A stretch of 64,000 nt of DNA from positions 84,630,001 through 84,694,000 of the forward strand of contig CM034546.1 of the NCBI GenBank assembly GCA_020055645.1, read 5' to 3'. Of this stretch, positions 51,901 through 64,000 are shown piece by piece. Below the pieces are notes generated by a model. The model had not been told where the DNA came from. It saw only the letters and a program-made list of their open reading frames with translations, and made no database searches. The first letter of the stretch is position 1, and the number at the start of each line of letters is the position of its first letter. Source of the stretch: Tomocerus qinae (taxonomy: Eukaryota > Arthropoda > Collembola > Entomobryomorpha > Tomoceridae). The translations under genes and the position numbers were made by a program.

Positions 51901-54900
51901 AATTCAACTTTGTCGGTTGTAACTTTCAATTGCCAACACGGATAATGATCAGAGTCTTACTACTTGGCTTCTTTATTGTAAGAAACCTAATGATATTTCC
52001 AAAATTGAAAGCAGTACTTTCCTATCCTTAAGACTTTCACCTGAACATAAAAAATTGATATACGTTCAACTTTGTCGTTTGTAACTTTCAATTGCCAACA
52101 TGTATAACGTTCAAAACCAAACAATCCACCTTCCATTATAAAAGAAACGTGGCGATACTTCCGAAGCGGAAAGCAGTACTTTCCTATCCTTAAGACTTTC
52201 ACCTGAACATAAAAAATTGATATAAATTCACCTCTTTCGGTTGTAACTTTCAATTGCCAACACGGATAATGATCAGAATTATACTACTTGCCTTCTTTAT
52301 TGTAAGAAACCTAATGATATTTCCAAAATTGAAAGCAGTAATTTCCTATCCTTAAGACTTTCACCTGAACATAAAAAATTGACATAAATTCAACTTTGTC
52401 GGTTGTAACTTTCAATTGCCAACATTAATAATGTTCAAAACCAAACAATCCACGTATCATTATAAAAGAAATGTGGCCATACTTCCGAAACGGAAAGCAG
52501 TACTTTCCTATCCTTAAGACTTTCACCTGAACATAAAAAATTGACATAAATTCAACTTTGTCGGTTGTAACTTTCAATTGCCAACATGTATAACGTTCAA
52601 AACCAAACAATCCACGTTTCATTATAAAAGAAATGTGACCATACTTCCGAAACGGAAAGCAGTACTCCTATCATAAGACTTTCACCTGAACATAGATATT
52701 GATATAACTTCAACTTTGTCGGTTGTAACTTTCAATTGCCAACATGTGTAACGTTCAAAATCAAACAACCCACCTCCCATTATAAAAGAAATGTGGCGAT
52801 ATATCCGACACGGAAAGCAGTACTTTCCTATCCTTAGGACTTTCACCTGAACATAAAAAATTGATATAAAATTTCAACTTTGTCGGTAATAACTTGCAAT
52901 TGCCAACACGGATAACGATCAGAATCTTACTAATTGCCTTCTTTATTGAAAGAAACCTAATGATATTTCCAAAATTGAAAGCAGTACTTTCTTATCCTTA
53001 AGAGTTTCACCAGAACATAAAAAAAATTGATACAAATTTAACTTTTTCGGTTGCTTTCAATTGCCAACACGGATAATGATCAGAATCTTACTACTTGCCT
53101 TCTTTATTGTAAGAAACCTAATGATACTTCCAAAATTGAAAGCAGTATTTTCCTATCCTTAAGACTTTCACCTGAACATAAAAAATTGATATAAGTTCAA
53201 CTTTGTCGGTTGTAACTTTCAATTGCCACCATGTATAGCGTTCAAATCAAACAACCCACCTTCCATTATATATGGAACGTGGCGATACTTCCAAAATTGA
53301 AAGCAGTACTCCTATACTTAAGACTTTCACCTGAACATAAAAAATTGATACAAATTCAACTTTTTCGGTTGTAACTTTCAATTCCCAACACGGATAATGA
53401 TCAGAGTCTTACTACTTGGCTTCTTTATTGCAAGAAACCTAATGATATTTCCAAGTGAAAGCAGTACTTTCCTATCCTTAAGACTTTCACCTGAACATAA
53501 AAAATTGATATACGTTCAACTTTGTCGGTTGTAACTTTCAATTGCCAACATGTATAACGTTCAAAATCAAACAACCCACCTTCCATTATAAAAGAAATGT
53601 GGCGATACTTCCGAAACGGAAAGCAGTACTTTCCTATCCTTAAGACTTTCACCTGAACATAAAAAATTGATATAAATTCAACTTTGTCGGTTGTAACTTT
53701 CAATTGCCAACATGTATAACGTTCAAAATCAAACTTATTACCTCCCATTATAAAAGAAATGTGGCGATACTTCCGAAACGGAAAGCAGTATTTTCTTATC
53801 CTTAAGACTTTCAGCTGAACATAAAAAATTTAAATAAGTTCAACACCGTCGGTTGTAACTTTCAATTGCCAACACGGATAACGATCAGAATCTTACAACT
53901 TACATTCATCAATGTTAGAAACCAAATGATCTTTCCAAAATTGAAAGCAGTACTTTCTTATCCTTAAGACTTTCACCTGAACATAAAAAATTGACATAAG
54001 TTCAACTTTTTCGGTTGTAACTTTCAATTGCCAACACGGATAACGATCCGAATCTTACTACTTGCCTTCTTTATTGTAAGAAATCTAATGATACTTCCAA
54101 AATTGAAAGCAGTACTTTCCTATCCTTAAGACTTTCACCTGAACATAAAAAATTGATAAAATTTCAACTTTGTCGGTTGTAACTTTCGATTGTCAACATG
54201 TTTAACGTTCAAAATCAAACAACCCACCTTCCATTATTAAGGAATCGTGGCGATACTTCCGAAATTGAAAGCAGTACTTTCCTATACTTAAGACTTTCAC
54301 CTGAACATAAAAAATTGATACAAATTCAACTTTTTCGGTTGTAACTTTCAATTGCCAACACGGATAATGATCAGAGTCTTACTACTTGGCTTCTTTATTG
54401 TAAGAAACCTAATGATATTTCCAAAATTGAAAGCAGTACTTTCCTATCCTTAAGACTTTCACCTGAACATAAAAAATTGATAAAATTTCAACTTTGTCGG
54501 TTGTAACTTTCAATTGCCAACATGTATAACGTTCAAAATCAAACAACCCACCTTCCATTATAAAAGAAACGTGGCGATACTTCCGAAACGGAAAGCAGTA
54601 CTTTCCTATCCTTAAGACTTTCACCTGAACATAAAAAATTGATATAACTTCAACTTTGTCGGTTGTAACTTTCAATTGCCAACATGTGTAACGTTCAAAA
54701 CCAAACAATCCACCTTCCATTATAAAAGAAAGGTGGCGATACTTCCGAAACGGAAAGCAGTACTTTCCTATCCTTAAGACTTTCACCTGAACATAAAAAA
54801 TTGATATAACTTCAACTTTGTCGGTAATAACTTGCAATAGCCAACACGGATAACGATCAGAATCTTACTAATTGCCTTCTTTATTGCAAGAAACCTAATG

Positions 54901-57900
54901 ATATTTCCAAAATTGAAAGCAGTACTTTCTTATCCTTAAGACTTTCACCAGAACATAAAAAATTGATACAAATTCAACTTTTTCGGTTGTAACTTTCAAT
55001 TGCCAACACGGATAATGATCAGAATCTTACTACTTGCCTTCTTTATTGCAAGAAACCTAATGATACTTCCAAAATTGAAAGCAGTACTTTCCTATACTTA
55101 AGACTTTCACCTGAACATAAAAAATTGATACAAATTCAACTTTTTCGGTTGTAACTTTCAATTGCCAACACGGATAACGATCAGAATCTTATAACTTGCC
55201 TTCTTTATTGTAAGAAACCTAATGATATTTCCAAAATTGAAAGCAGTACTTTCCTATCCTTAAGACTTTCACCTGAACATAAAAAATTGATAAAATTTAA
55301 ACTTTGTCGGTTGTAACTTTCAATTGCCAACATGTATAACGTTCAAAATCAAACAACCCACCTTCCATTATAAAAGAAATGTGGCGATACTTCCGAAACG
55401 GAAAGCAGTACTTTCCTATCCTTAAGACTTTCACCTGAACATAAAAAATTGATAAAATTTAAACTTTGTCGGTTGTAACTTTCAATTGCCAACATGTATA
55501 ACGTTCAAAATCAAACAACCCACCTTCCATTATAAAAGAAATGTGGCGATACTTCCGAAACGGAAAGCAGTACTTTCCTATCCTTAAGACTTTCACCTGA
55601 ACATAAAAAATTGATATAACTTCAACTTTGTCGGTAATAACTTGCAATAGCCAACACGGATAACGATCAGAATCTTACTAATTGCCTTCTTTATTGCAAG
55701 AAACCTAATGATATTTCCAAAATTGAAAGCAGTACTTTCTTATCCTTAAGACTTTCACCAGAACATAAAAAATTGATACAAATTCAACTTTTTCGGTTGT
55801 AACTTTCAATTGCCAACACGGATAATGATCAGAATCTTACTACTCTCCTTCTTTATTGCAAAAAACCTAATGATACTTCCAAAATTGAAAGCAGTACTTT
55901 CCTATACTTAAGACTTTCACCTGAACATAAAAAATTGATGCAAATTCAACTTTGTCGGTTGTAACTTTCAATTGCCAACACGGATAATGATCAGAGTCTT
56001 ACTACTTGGCTTCTTTATTGTAAGAAACCTAATGATATTTCCAAAATTGAAAGCAGTACTTTCCTATCCTTAAGACTTTCACCTGAACATAAAAAATTGA
56101 TATACGTTCAACTTTGTCGTTTGTAACTTTCAATTGCCAACATGTATAACGTTCAAAACCAAACAATCCACCTTCCATTATAAAAGAAACGTGGCGATAC
56201 TTCCGAAGCGGAAAGCAGTACTTTCCTATCCTTAAGACTTTCACCTGAACATAAAAAATTGATATAAATTCACCTCTTTCGGTTGTAACTTTCAATTGCC
56301 AACACGGATAATGATCAGAATTATACTACTTGCCTTCTTTATTGTAAGAAACCTAATGATATTTCCAAAATTGAAAGCAGTAATTTCCTATCCTTAAGAC
56401 TTTCACCTGAACATAAAAAATTGACATAAATTCAACTTTGTCGGTTGTAACTTTCAATTGCCAACATTAATAATGTTCAAAACCAAACAATCCACGTATC
56501 ATTATAAAAGAAATGTGGCCATACTTCCGAAACGGAAAGCAGTACTTTCCTATCCTTAAGACTTTCACCTGAACATAAAAAATTGACATAAATTCAACTT
56601 TGTCGGTTGTAACTTTCAATTGCCAACATGTATAACGTTCAAAACCAAACAATCCACGTTTCATTATAAAAGAAATGTGGCCATACTTCCGAAACGGAAA
56701 GCAGTACTTTCCTATCCTTAAGACTTTCACCTGAACATAAAAAATTGATATAACTTCAACTTTGTCGGTTGTAACTTTCAATTGCCAACATGTGTAACGT
56801 TCAAAATCAAACAACCCACCTCCCATTATAAAAGAAATGTGGCGATATATCCGACACGGAAAGCAGTACTTTCCTATCCTTAGGACTTTCACCTGAACAT
56901 AAAAAATTGATATAATTTCAACTTTGTCGGTAATAACTTGCAATTGCCAACACGGATAACGATCAGAATCTTACTAATTGCCTTCTTTATTGAAAGAAAC
57001 CTAATGATATTTCCAAAATTGAAAGCAGTACTTTCTTATCCTTAAGACTTTCACCAGAACATAAAAAATTGATACAAATTTAACTTTTTCGGTTGTAACT
57101 TTCAATTGCCAACACGGATAATGATCAGAATCTTACTACTTGCCTTCTTTATTGTAAGAAACCTAATGATACTTCCAAAATTGAAAGCAGTATTTTCCTA
57201 TCCTTAAGACTTTCACCTGAACATAAAAAATTGATATAAGTTCAACTTTGTCGGTTGTAACTTTCAATTGCCACCATGTATAGCGTTCAAAATCAAGCAA
57301 CCCACCTTCCATTATATATGGAACGTGGCGATACTTCCAAAATTGAAAGCAGTACTTTCCTATACTTAAGACTTTCACCTGAACATAAAAAATTGATACA
57401 AATTCAACTTTTTCGGTTGTAACTTTCAATTCCCAACACGGATAATGATCAGAGTCTTACTACTTGGCTTCTTTATTGTAAGAAACCTAATGATATTTCC
57501 AAAATTGAAAGCAGTACTTTCCTATCCTTAAGACTTTCACCTGAACATAAAAAATTGATATACGTTCAACTTTGTCGGTTGTAACTTTCAATTGCCAACA
57601 TGTATAACGTTCAAAACCAAACAATCCACCTTCCATTATAAAAGAAACGTGGCGATACTTCCGAAACGGAAAGCAGTACTTTCCTATCCTTAAGACTTTC
57701 ACCTGAACATAAAAAATTGATATAACTTCAACTTTGTCGGTTGTAACTTTCAATTGCCAACATGTGTAACGTTCAAAATCAAACAACCCACCTCCCATTA
57801 TAAAAGAAATGTGGCGATACTTCCGACACGGAAAGCAGTACTTTCCTATCCTTAGGACTTTCACCTGAACATAAAAAATTGATATAACTTCAACTTTGTC

Positions 57901-60900
57901 GGTAATAACTTGCAATTGCCAACACGGATAACGATCAGAATCTTACTAATTGCCTTCTTTATTGCAAGAAACCTAATGATATTTCCAAAATTGAAAGCAG
58001 TACTTTCTTATCCTTAAGACTTTCACCAGAACATAAAAAATTGATACAAATTCAACTTTTTCGGTTGTAACTTTCAATTGCCAACACGGATAATGATCAG
58101 AATCTTACTACTTGCCTTCTTTATTGTAAGAAATCTAATGATACTTCCAAAATTGAAAGCAGTATTTTCCTATCCTTAAGACTTTCACCTGAACATAAAA
58201 AATTGATATAAGTTCAACTTTGTCGGTTGTAACTTTCAATTGCCACCATGTATAGCGTTCAAAATCAAGCAACCCACCTTCCATTATATATGGAACGTGG
58301 CGATACTTCCAAAATTGAAAGCAGTACTTTCCTATACTTAAGACTTTCACCTGAACATAAAAAATTGATACAAATTCAACTTTTTCGGTTGTAACTTTCA
58401 ATTCCCCACACGGATAATGATCAGAGTCTTACTACTTGGCTTCTTTATTGTAAGAAACCTAATGATATTTCCAAAATTGAAAGCAGTACTTTCCTATCCT
58501 TAAGACTTTCACCTGAACATAAAAAATTGATATACGTTCAACTTTGTCGGTTGTAACTTTCAATTGCCAACATGTATAACGTTCAAAACCAAACAATCCA
58601 CCTTCCATTATAAAAGAAACGTGGCGATACTTCCGAAACGGAAAGCAGTACTTTCCTATCCTTAAGACTTTCACCTGAACATAAAAAATTGATATAACTT
58701 CAACTTTGTCGGTTGTAACTTTCAATTGCCAACATGTGTAACGTTCAAAACCAAACAATCCACCTTCCATTATAAAAAACGTGGCGATACTTCCGAAACG
58801 GAAAGCAGTACTTTCCTATCCTTAAGACTTTCACCTGAACATAAAAAATTGATATAACTTCAACTTTGTCGGTAATAACTTGCAATAGCCAACACGGATA
58901 ACGATCAGAATCTTACTAATTGCCTTCTTTATTGCAAGAAACCTAATGATATTTCCAAAATTGAAAGCAGTACTTTCTTATCCTTAAGACTTTCACCAGA
59001 ACATAAAAAATTGATACAAATTCAACTTTTTCGGTTGTAACTTTCAATTGCCAACACGGATAATGATCAGAATCTTACTACTTGCCTTCTTTATTGCAAG
59101 AAACCTAATGATACTTCCAAAATTGAAAGCAGTACTTTCCTATACTTAAGACTTTCACCTGAACATAAAAAATTGATACAAATTCAACTTTGTCGGTTGT
59201 AACTTTCAATTGTCAACACGGATAATGATCAGAATCTTACTAATTGCCTTCTTTATTGCAAGAAACCTAATGATATTTCCAAAATTGAAAGCAGTACTTT
59301 CTTATCCTTAAGACTTTCACCAGAACATAAAAAATTGATACAAATTCAACTTTTTCGGTTGTAACTTTCAATTGCCAACACGGATAATGATCAGAATCTT
59401 ACTACTTGCCTTCTTTATTGCAAGAAACCTAATGATACTTCCAAAATTGAAAGCAGTACTTTCCTATACTTAAGACTTTCACCTGAACATAAAAAATTGA
59501 TACAGATCAACTTTTTCGGTTGTAACTTTCCAATTCCCAACACGGATAAATGAAATCAGATGTCTTGACTACTTGAACTTCTTTAACTTTTGTAAGAAAC
59601 CTAATGATATTTCCAAAATTGAAAGCAGTACTCTATCACTTAAGACTTTCACCTGAACATAAAAAATTGATATACGTTCAACTTGTCGGTTGTAACTTTC
59701 AATTGCCAACATGTATAACGTTCAAAACAAACAAATCCACCTTCCATTATAAAGAAACGTGGCGATACTTCCGAGAGCAGAAAGCAGTACTTTCCTATCC
59801 TTAAGACTTTCACCTGAACATAAAAAATTGATATAACTTCAACTTTGTCGGTTGTAACTTTCAATTGCCAACGCCATGTAACTTGTTCAAAATCAAACAA
59901 CCCACCCATTATAAAAGAAACGGCGATACTTCCGACACGGAAAGCAGTCTTTCCTATCCTTAGGACTTTCACCTGAACATAAAAAATTGATATAACTTCA
60001 ACTTTGTCGGTAATAACTTGCAATTGCCAACACGGACTAACGATCAAATCTTACTAATTACCTTCTTTATTGCAAGAAACCTAATGATATTTCCAAAATT
60101 GAAGCAGTGCTTTCCTTAAGACTTTCACCAGAACATAAAAAATTGATACAAATTCAACTTTTTCGGTTGTAACTTTCAATTGCCAACACGGATAATGATC
60201 GAATCTTACTACTTGCCTTCTTTATTGTAAGAAATCTAATGATACTTCCAAAGAATTGAAAGCAGTATTTTCCTATCCTTAAGACTTTCACCTGAACGTA
60301 AAAAATTGATATAAGTTCAACTTTGTCAATTGTACCACCATGTGTAGCGTTCAAAATCAAGCAACCCACCTTCCCATTATATATGGAACGTGGCGATACT
60401 TACTTCCGAATTGAAAGCAGTACTTTCCTATACTTAGGACTTTCACCTGAACATAAAAAATTAGTAACAAATTCAACTTTGTCGGTTGCGCTTTCTAATT
60501 GCCCCACGCGGATAACGGATCAGACGATCATAATCTTACTAATTGGCTTCTTTTATTATTGCAAGAAACCTAATGATATTTTCCAAAATTGAAAATGATG
60601 TACTTTTCTATCCTTAAGACTTTCACCAGAACATAAAAAATTGATACAACGTTCAACTTTTGTCGGTTGTAACTTTCCAATTGCCAACATGTATAATGAT
60701 CAAAACCAAACAATTGCCACCTTCCATTTATTGTAAGAAACGTAGCGATACTTCCGAAATTGAAAGCAGTACTTTTCCTATCATGGAAGACTTTCACCTG
60801 AACATAAAAAATTGATATAACTTCCAACTTTGTCGGTTGTAACTTTCAATTGCCACCATGTGTATACGTTCAAAGTCAAACAATCCACCTTTCCATTATA

Positions 60901-63900
60901 TATGGAAAAACGTGGCGATACTTCGACGGAAAGCAGTACTTTCCTATCCTTCAAGACTTCTTACCTGAACATAAAAAATTGATATAACTTCAACTTTGTC
61001 GGTAATAACTTGCAATTGCCAGCCAACACGTTCAAAACGATCAGAATCTCCACTAATTGCCATTTATTGCGAGAAACCTAATGATGTGGCGATATTCCAA
61101 ACGGCATTTAAGACAGCACTACTTTCTTATCCTTAAGGACTTTCACCAGAACATAAAAAATTGATACAGACTTCGCGCTTTGTCGGTTGTAACTTTCAAC
61201 TTGCAATTGCCAACACGGATAATAACGACTCAGAGAATCTTACTAATTGCCTTCTTTATTGCAAGAAACCTAATGATACTTTCCAAAATTGAAAGCAGTA
61301 CTTTCCTTATCCACTTAAGACTTTCACCTACGAACATAAAAAAAATTGATACAAATTCAACTTTGTCCGGTTTGTAACTTTCAATTGTCAACACGGATAA
61401 TGATCAGAATCTTACTAATTGCCTTCTTTATTGCAAGAAACCTAATGATATTTCCAAAATTGAAAGCAGTACTTTCTTATCCCTAAGACTTTATTAGAAC
61501 AAAAAAAATTGATACAAATTCAACTTTTTCGGTTGTAACTTTCAATTGCCAATACGGATAACGATCAGAATCTTATAACTTGCCTTTTTTATTGTAAAAA
61601 ACCTAACGATCTTTCCAAAATTAAAAGCAGTACTTTCCTATCCTTAAGACTTTCACCTGAACACAAAAAATTGATAAAATTTCAACTTTGCGTCGGTTGT
61701 AACTTTCCAATTTGCCAACACGGATAATAGTTCAAGTCTTACAATCCACCTTGGCTTCATTTTAATGTAAGAAACCTAATGGCGATACTTTCCGAAAATT
61801 GAAAGCAGTACTTTCCTATCCTTAAGACTTTCGCCTCGAACATAAAAAATTGATACTACGTTCAACCTCTTTTCGGTTTGTAACTTTCAATTGCCAACAC
61901 GGATAATGATCAGAATCTTACTACTTGCCTTCTTTATTGTAAGAAACCTAATGATATTTCCAAAATTGAAAGCAGTAATTTCCTATCCTTAAGACTTTCA
62001 CCTGAACATAAAAAATTGACATAAATTCAACTTTGTCGGTTGTAACTTTCAATTGCCAACATGTATAATGTTCAAAACCAAACAATCCACGTATCATTAT
62101 AAAAGAAATGTGGCCATACTTCCGAAACGGAAAGCAGTACTTTCCTATCCTTAAGACTTTCACCTGAACATAAAAAATTGACATAAATTCAACTTTGTCG
62201 GTTGTAACTTTCAATTGCCAACATGTATAACGTTCAAAACCAAACAATCCACGTTTCATTATAAAAGAAATGTGGCCATACTTCCGAAACGGAAAGCAGT
62301 ACTTTCCTATCCTTAAGACTTTCACCTGAACATAAAAAATTGATATAACTTCAACTTTGTCGGTTGTAACTTTCAATTGCCAACATGTGTAACGTTCAAA
62401 ATCAAACAACCCACCTCCCATTATAAAAGAAATGTGGCGATACTTCCGACACGGAAAGCAGTACTTTCCTATCCTTAGGACTTTCACCTGAACATAAAAA
62501 ATTGATATAACTTCAACTTTGTCGGTAATAACTTGCAATTGCCAACACGGATAACGATCAGAATCTTACTAATTGCCTTCTTTATTGCAAGAAACCTAAT
62601 GATATTTCCAAAATTGAAAGCAGTACTTTCTTATCCTTAAGACTTTCACCAGAACATAAAAAATTGATACAAATTCAACTTTTTCGGTTGTAACTTTCAA
62701 TTGCCAACACGGATAATGATCAGAATCTTACTACTTGCCTTCTTTATTGTAAGAAACCTAATGATACTTCCAAAATTGAAAGCAGTATTTTCCTATCCTT
62801 AAGACTTTCACCTGAACATAAAAAATTGATATAAGTTCAACTTTGTCGGTTGTAACTTTCAATTGCCACCATGTATAGCGTTCAAAATCAAGCAACCCAC
62901 CTTCCATTATATATGGAACGTGGCGATACTTCCAAAATTGAAAGCAGTACTTTCCTATACTTAAGACTTTCACCTGAACATAAAAAATTGATACAAATTC
63001 AACTTTTTCGGTTGTAACTTTCAATTCCCAACACGGATAATGATCAGAGTCTTACTACTTGGCTTCTTTATTGTAAGAAACCTAATGATATTTCCAAAAT
63101 TGAAAGCAGTACTTTCCTATCCTTAAGACTTTCACCTGAACATAAAAAATTGATATACGTTCAACTTTGTCGGTTGTAACTTTCAATTGCCAACATGTAT
63201 AACGTTCAAAACCAAACAATCCACCTTCCATTATAAAAGAAACGTGGCGATACTTCCGAAACGGAAAGCAGTACTTTCCTATCCTTAAGACTTTCACCTG
63301 AACATAAAAAATTGATATAACTTCAACTTTGTCGGTTGTAACTTTCAATTGCCAACATGTGTAACGTTCAAAATCAAACAACCCACCTCCCATTATAAAA
63401 GAAATGTGGCGATACTTCCGACACGGAAAGCAGTACTTTCCTATCCTTAGGACTTTCACCTGAACATAAAAAATTGATATAACTTCAACTTTGTCGGTAA
63501 TAACTTGCAATTGCCAACACGGATAACGATCAGAATCTTACTAATTGCCTTCTTTATTGCAAGAAACCTAATGATATTTCCAAAATTGAAAGCAGTACTT
63601 TCTTATCCTTAAGACTTTCACCAGAACATAAAAAATTGATACAAATTCAACTTTTTCGGTTGTAACTTTCAATTGCCAACACGGATAATGATCAGAATCT
63701 TACTACTTGCCTTCTTTATTGTAAGAAATCTAATGATACTTCCAAAATTGAAAGCAGTATTTTCCTATCCTTAAGACTTTCACCTGAACATAAAAAATTG
63801 ATATTAGTTCAACTTTGTCGGTTGTAACTTTCAATTGCCACCATGTATAGCGTTCAAAATCAAGCAACCCAATCCACCTTCCATTATATATGGAACGTGG

Positions 63901-64000
63901 CGATACTTCCAAAATTGAAAGCAGTACTTTCCTATACTTAAGACTTTCACCTGAACATAAAAAATTGATACAAATTCAACTTTTTCGGTTGTAACTTTCA
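45980..64000. repeat. 162-bp satellite array with 972-bp higher-order repeat
   Basis: About 111 tandem monomers of 162 bp. Common to all are GAAAGCAGTACTTTCCTATC, CTTAAGACTTTCACCTGAAC, ATAAAAAATTGATA and TCGGTTGTAACTTTCAATTG. Monomer classes differ in the first half: B-type (CACGGATAA, GATCAGAATCTTACTA) and A-type (ATGTATAACGTTCAAAACC, TTCCGAAACGGAAAG), plus a C-type with TATATATGGAACG. The order B1-B2-C-B3-A1-A2 recurs as a six-monomer unit of about 972 bp, sometimes five monomers (810 bp, no C). The left edge is the most diverged and the array leaves the window at 64000. Because 162 is 54 codons, long minus-strand ORFs cross several monomers; they end at class-specific stops and are not called as genes. 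A centromeric or pericentromeric satellite is plausible. Confidence 0.95.
59505..61890. repeat. Indel-rich satellite segment, possible unpolished assembly join
   Basis: Monomers here carry many 1-6-bp insertions and deletions (for example GATAAATGAAATCAGATG for GATAATGATCAGAG, GTCCGGTTTGTAAC for GTCGGTTGTAAC), while those on both sides are clean. The change is abrupt at both ends. The right-hand clean part (61890-64000) repeats 56290-58401 almost exactly. Confidence 0.8.

Noticed and set aside
46842-63912. Minus-strand ORFs of 60-196 codons in the satellite
   Set aside because: Explained by the 162-bp period; interrupted by stops in some monomer classes and by indels in others.
45980-64000. 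CENP-B box in the 162-bp monomers
   Set aside because: No match to the NTTCGNNNNANNCGGGN pattern was found by eye; the TTCCGAAACGGAA dyad in A-type monomers is different.

Overview
This is a eukaryotic, AT-rich, repeat-dominated stretch, most likely from an arthropod or arthropod-like invertebrate. The evidence is a spliceable matrix metalloproteinase exon with GT/AG borders, several non-LTR retrotransposons with PHD-type zinc fingers, a tRNA-derived SINE, many inverted-repeat DNA elements, and TTAGG (CCTAA) telomere-type runs in three places. Nothing looks prokaryotic and no CRISPR, operon or ribosome-binding signals are present. The species cannot be fixed from the sequence.

Layout. 1-771 holds the 3' end of a SWIM zinc-finger ORF, followed by a 20-bp minisatellite. 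3734-4153 (minus) is one matrix metalloproteinase exon, the only clear host-type exon seen. 4.3-24.3 kb is a mosaic of nested repeats: a SINE with a 13-bp target duplication, Helitron-like elements D1/D2, a repeat family C, and two large inverted-repeat elements (E1, E2) with 25-bp minisatellite cores. E1 has a telomeric CCTAA run at its centre. The same stretch contains a 1.7-kb inverted-repeat transposon (G) carrying an apparently intact two-exon cysteine-rich gene, and a 1.24-kb palindromic element with a 9-bp target duplication. 24.4-27.4 kb holds a broken ORF, two 18-bp minisatellites and a reverse transcriptase fragment. 30.06-31.20 kb is a Tc1/mariner-superfamily relic with 350-bp inverted repeats. 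32.04-35.32 kb is an intact 1092-residue LINE ORF, possibly from a recent insertion. 35.9-40.1 kb has more inverted-repeat elements, two with minisatellite cores. 41-43.4 kb holds broken CR1-like LINE pieces, and 43.5-45.0 kb a TIR transposon with a broken DUF7869-like transposase. From about 45.2 kb, degenerate repeats lead into a 162-bp satellite with a roughly 972-bp six-monomer higher-order repeat that runs off the window at 64 kb.

Two themes stand out. First, at least five separate elements share one architecture: long inverted repeats around a tandem-repeat core. Second, several nested insertions can be read against an uninterrupted copy of the host repeat inside the same window, so ends and target duplications can be assigned by eye. 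The genes do not form a pathway; almost all coding capacity is transposon-derived.
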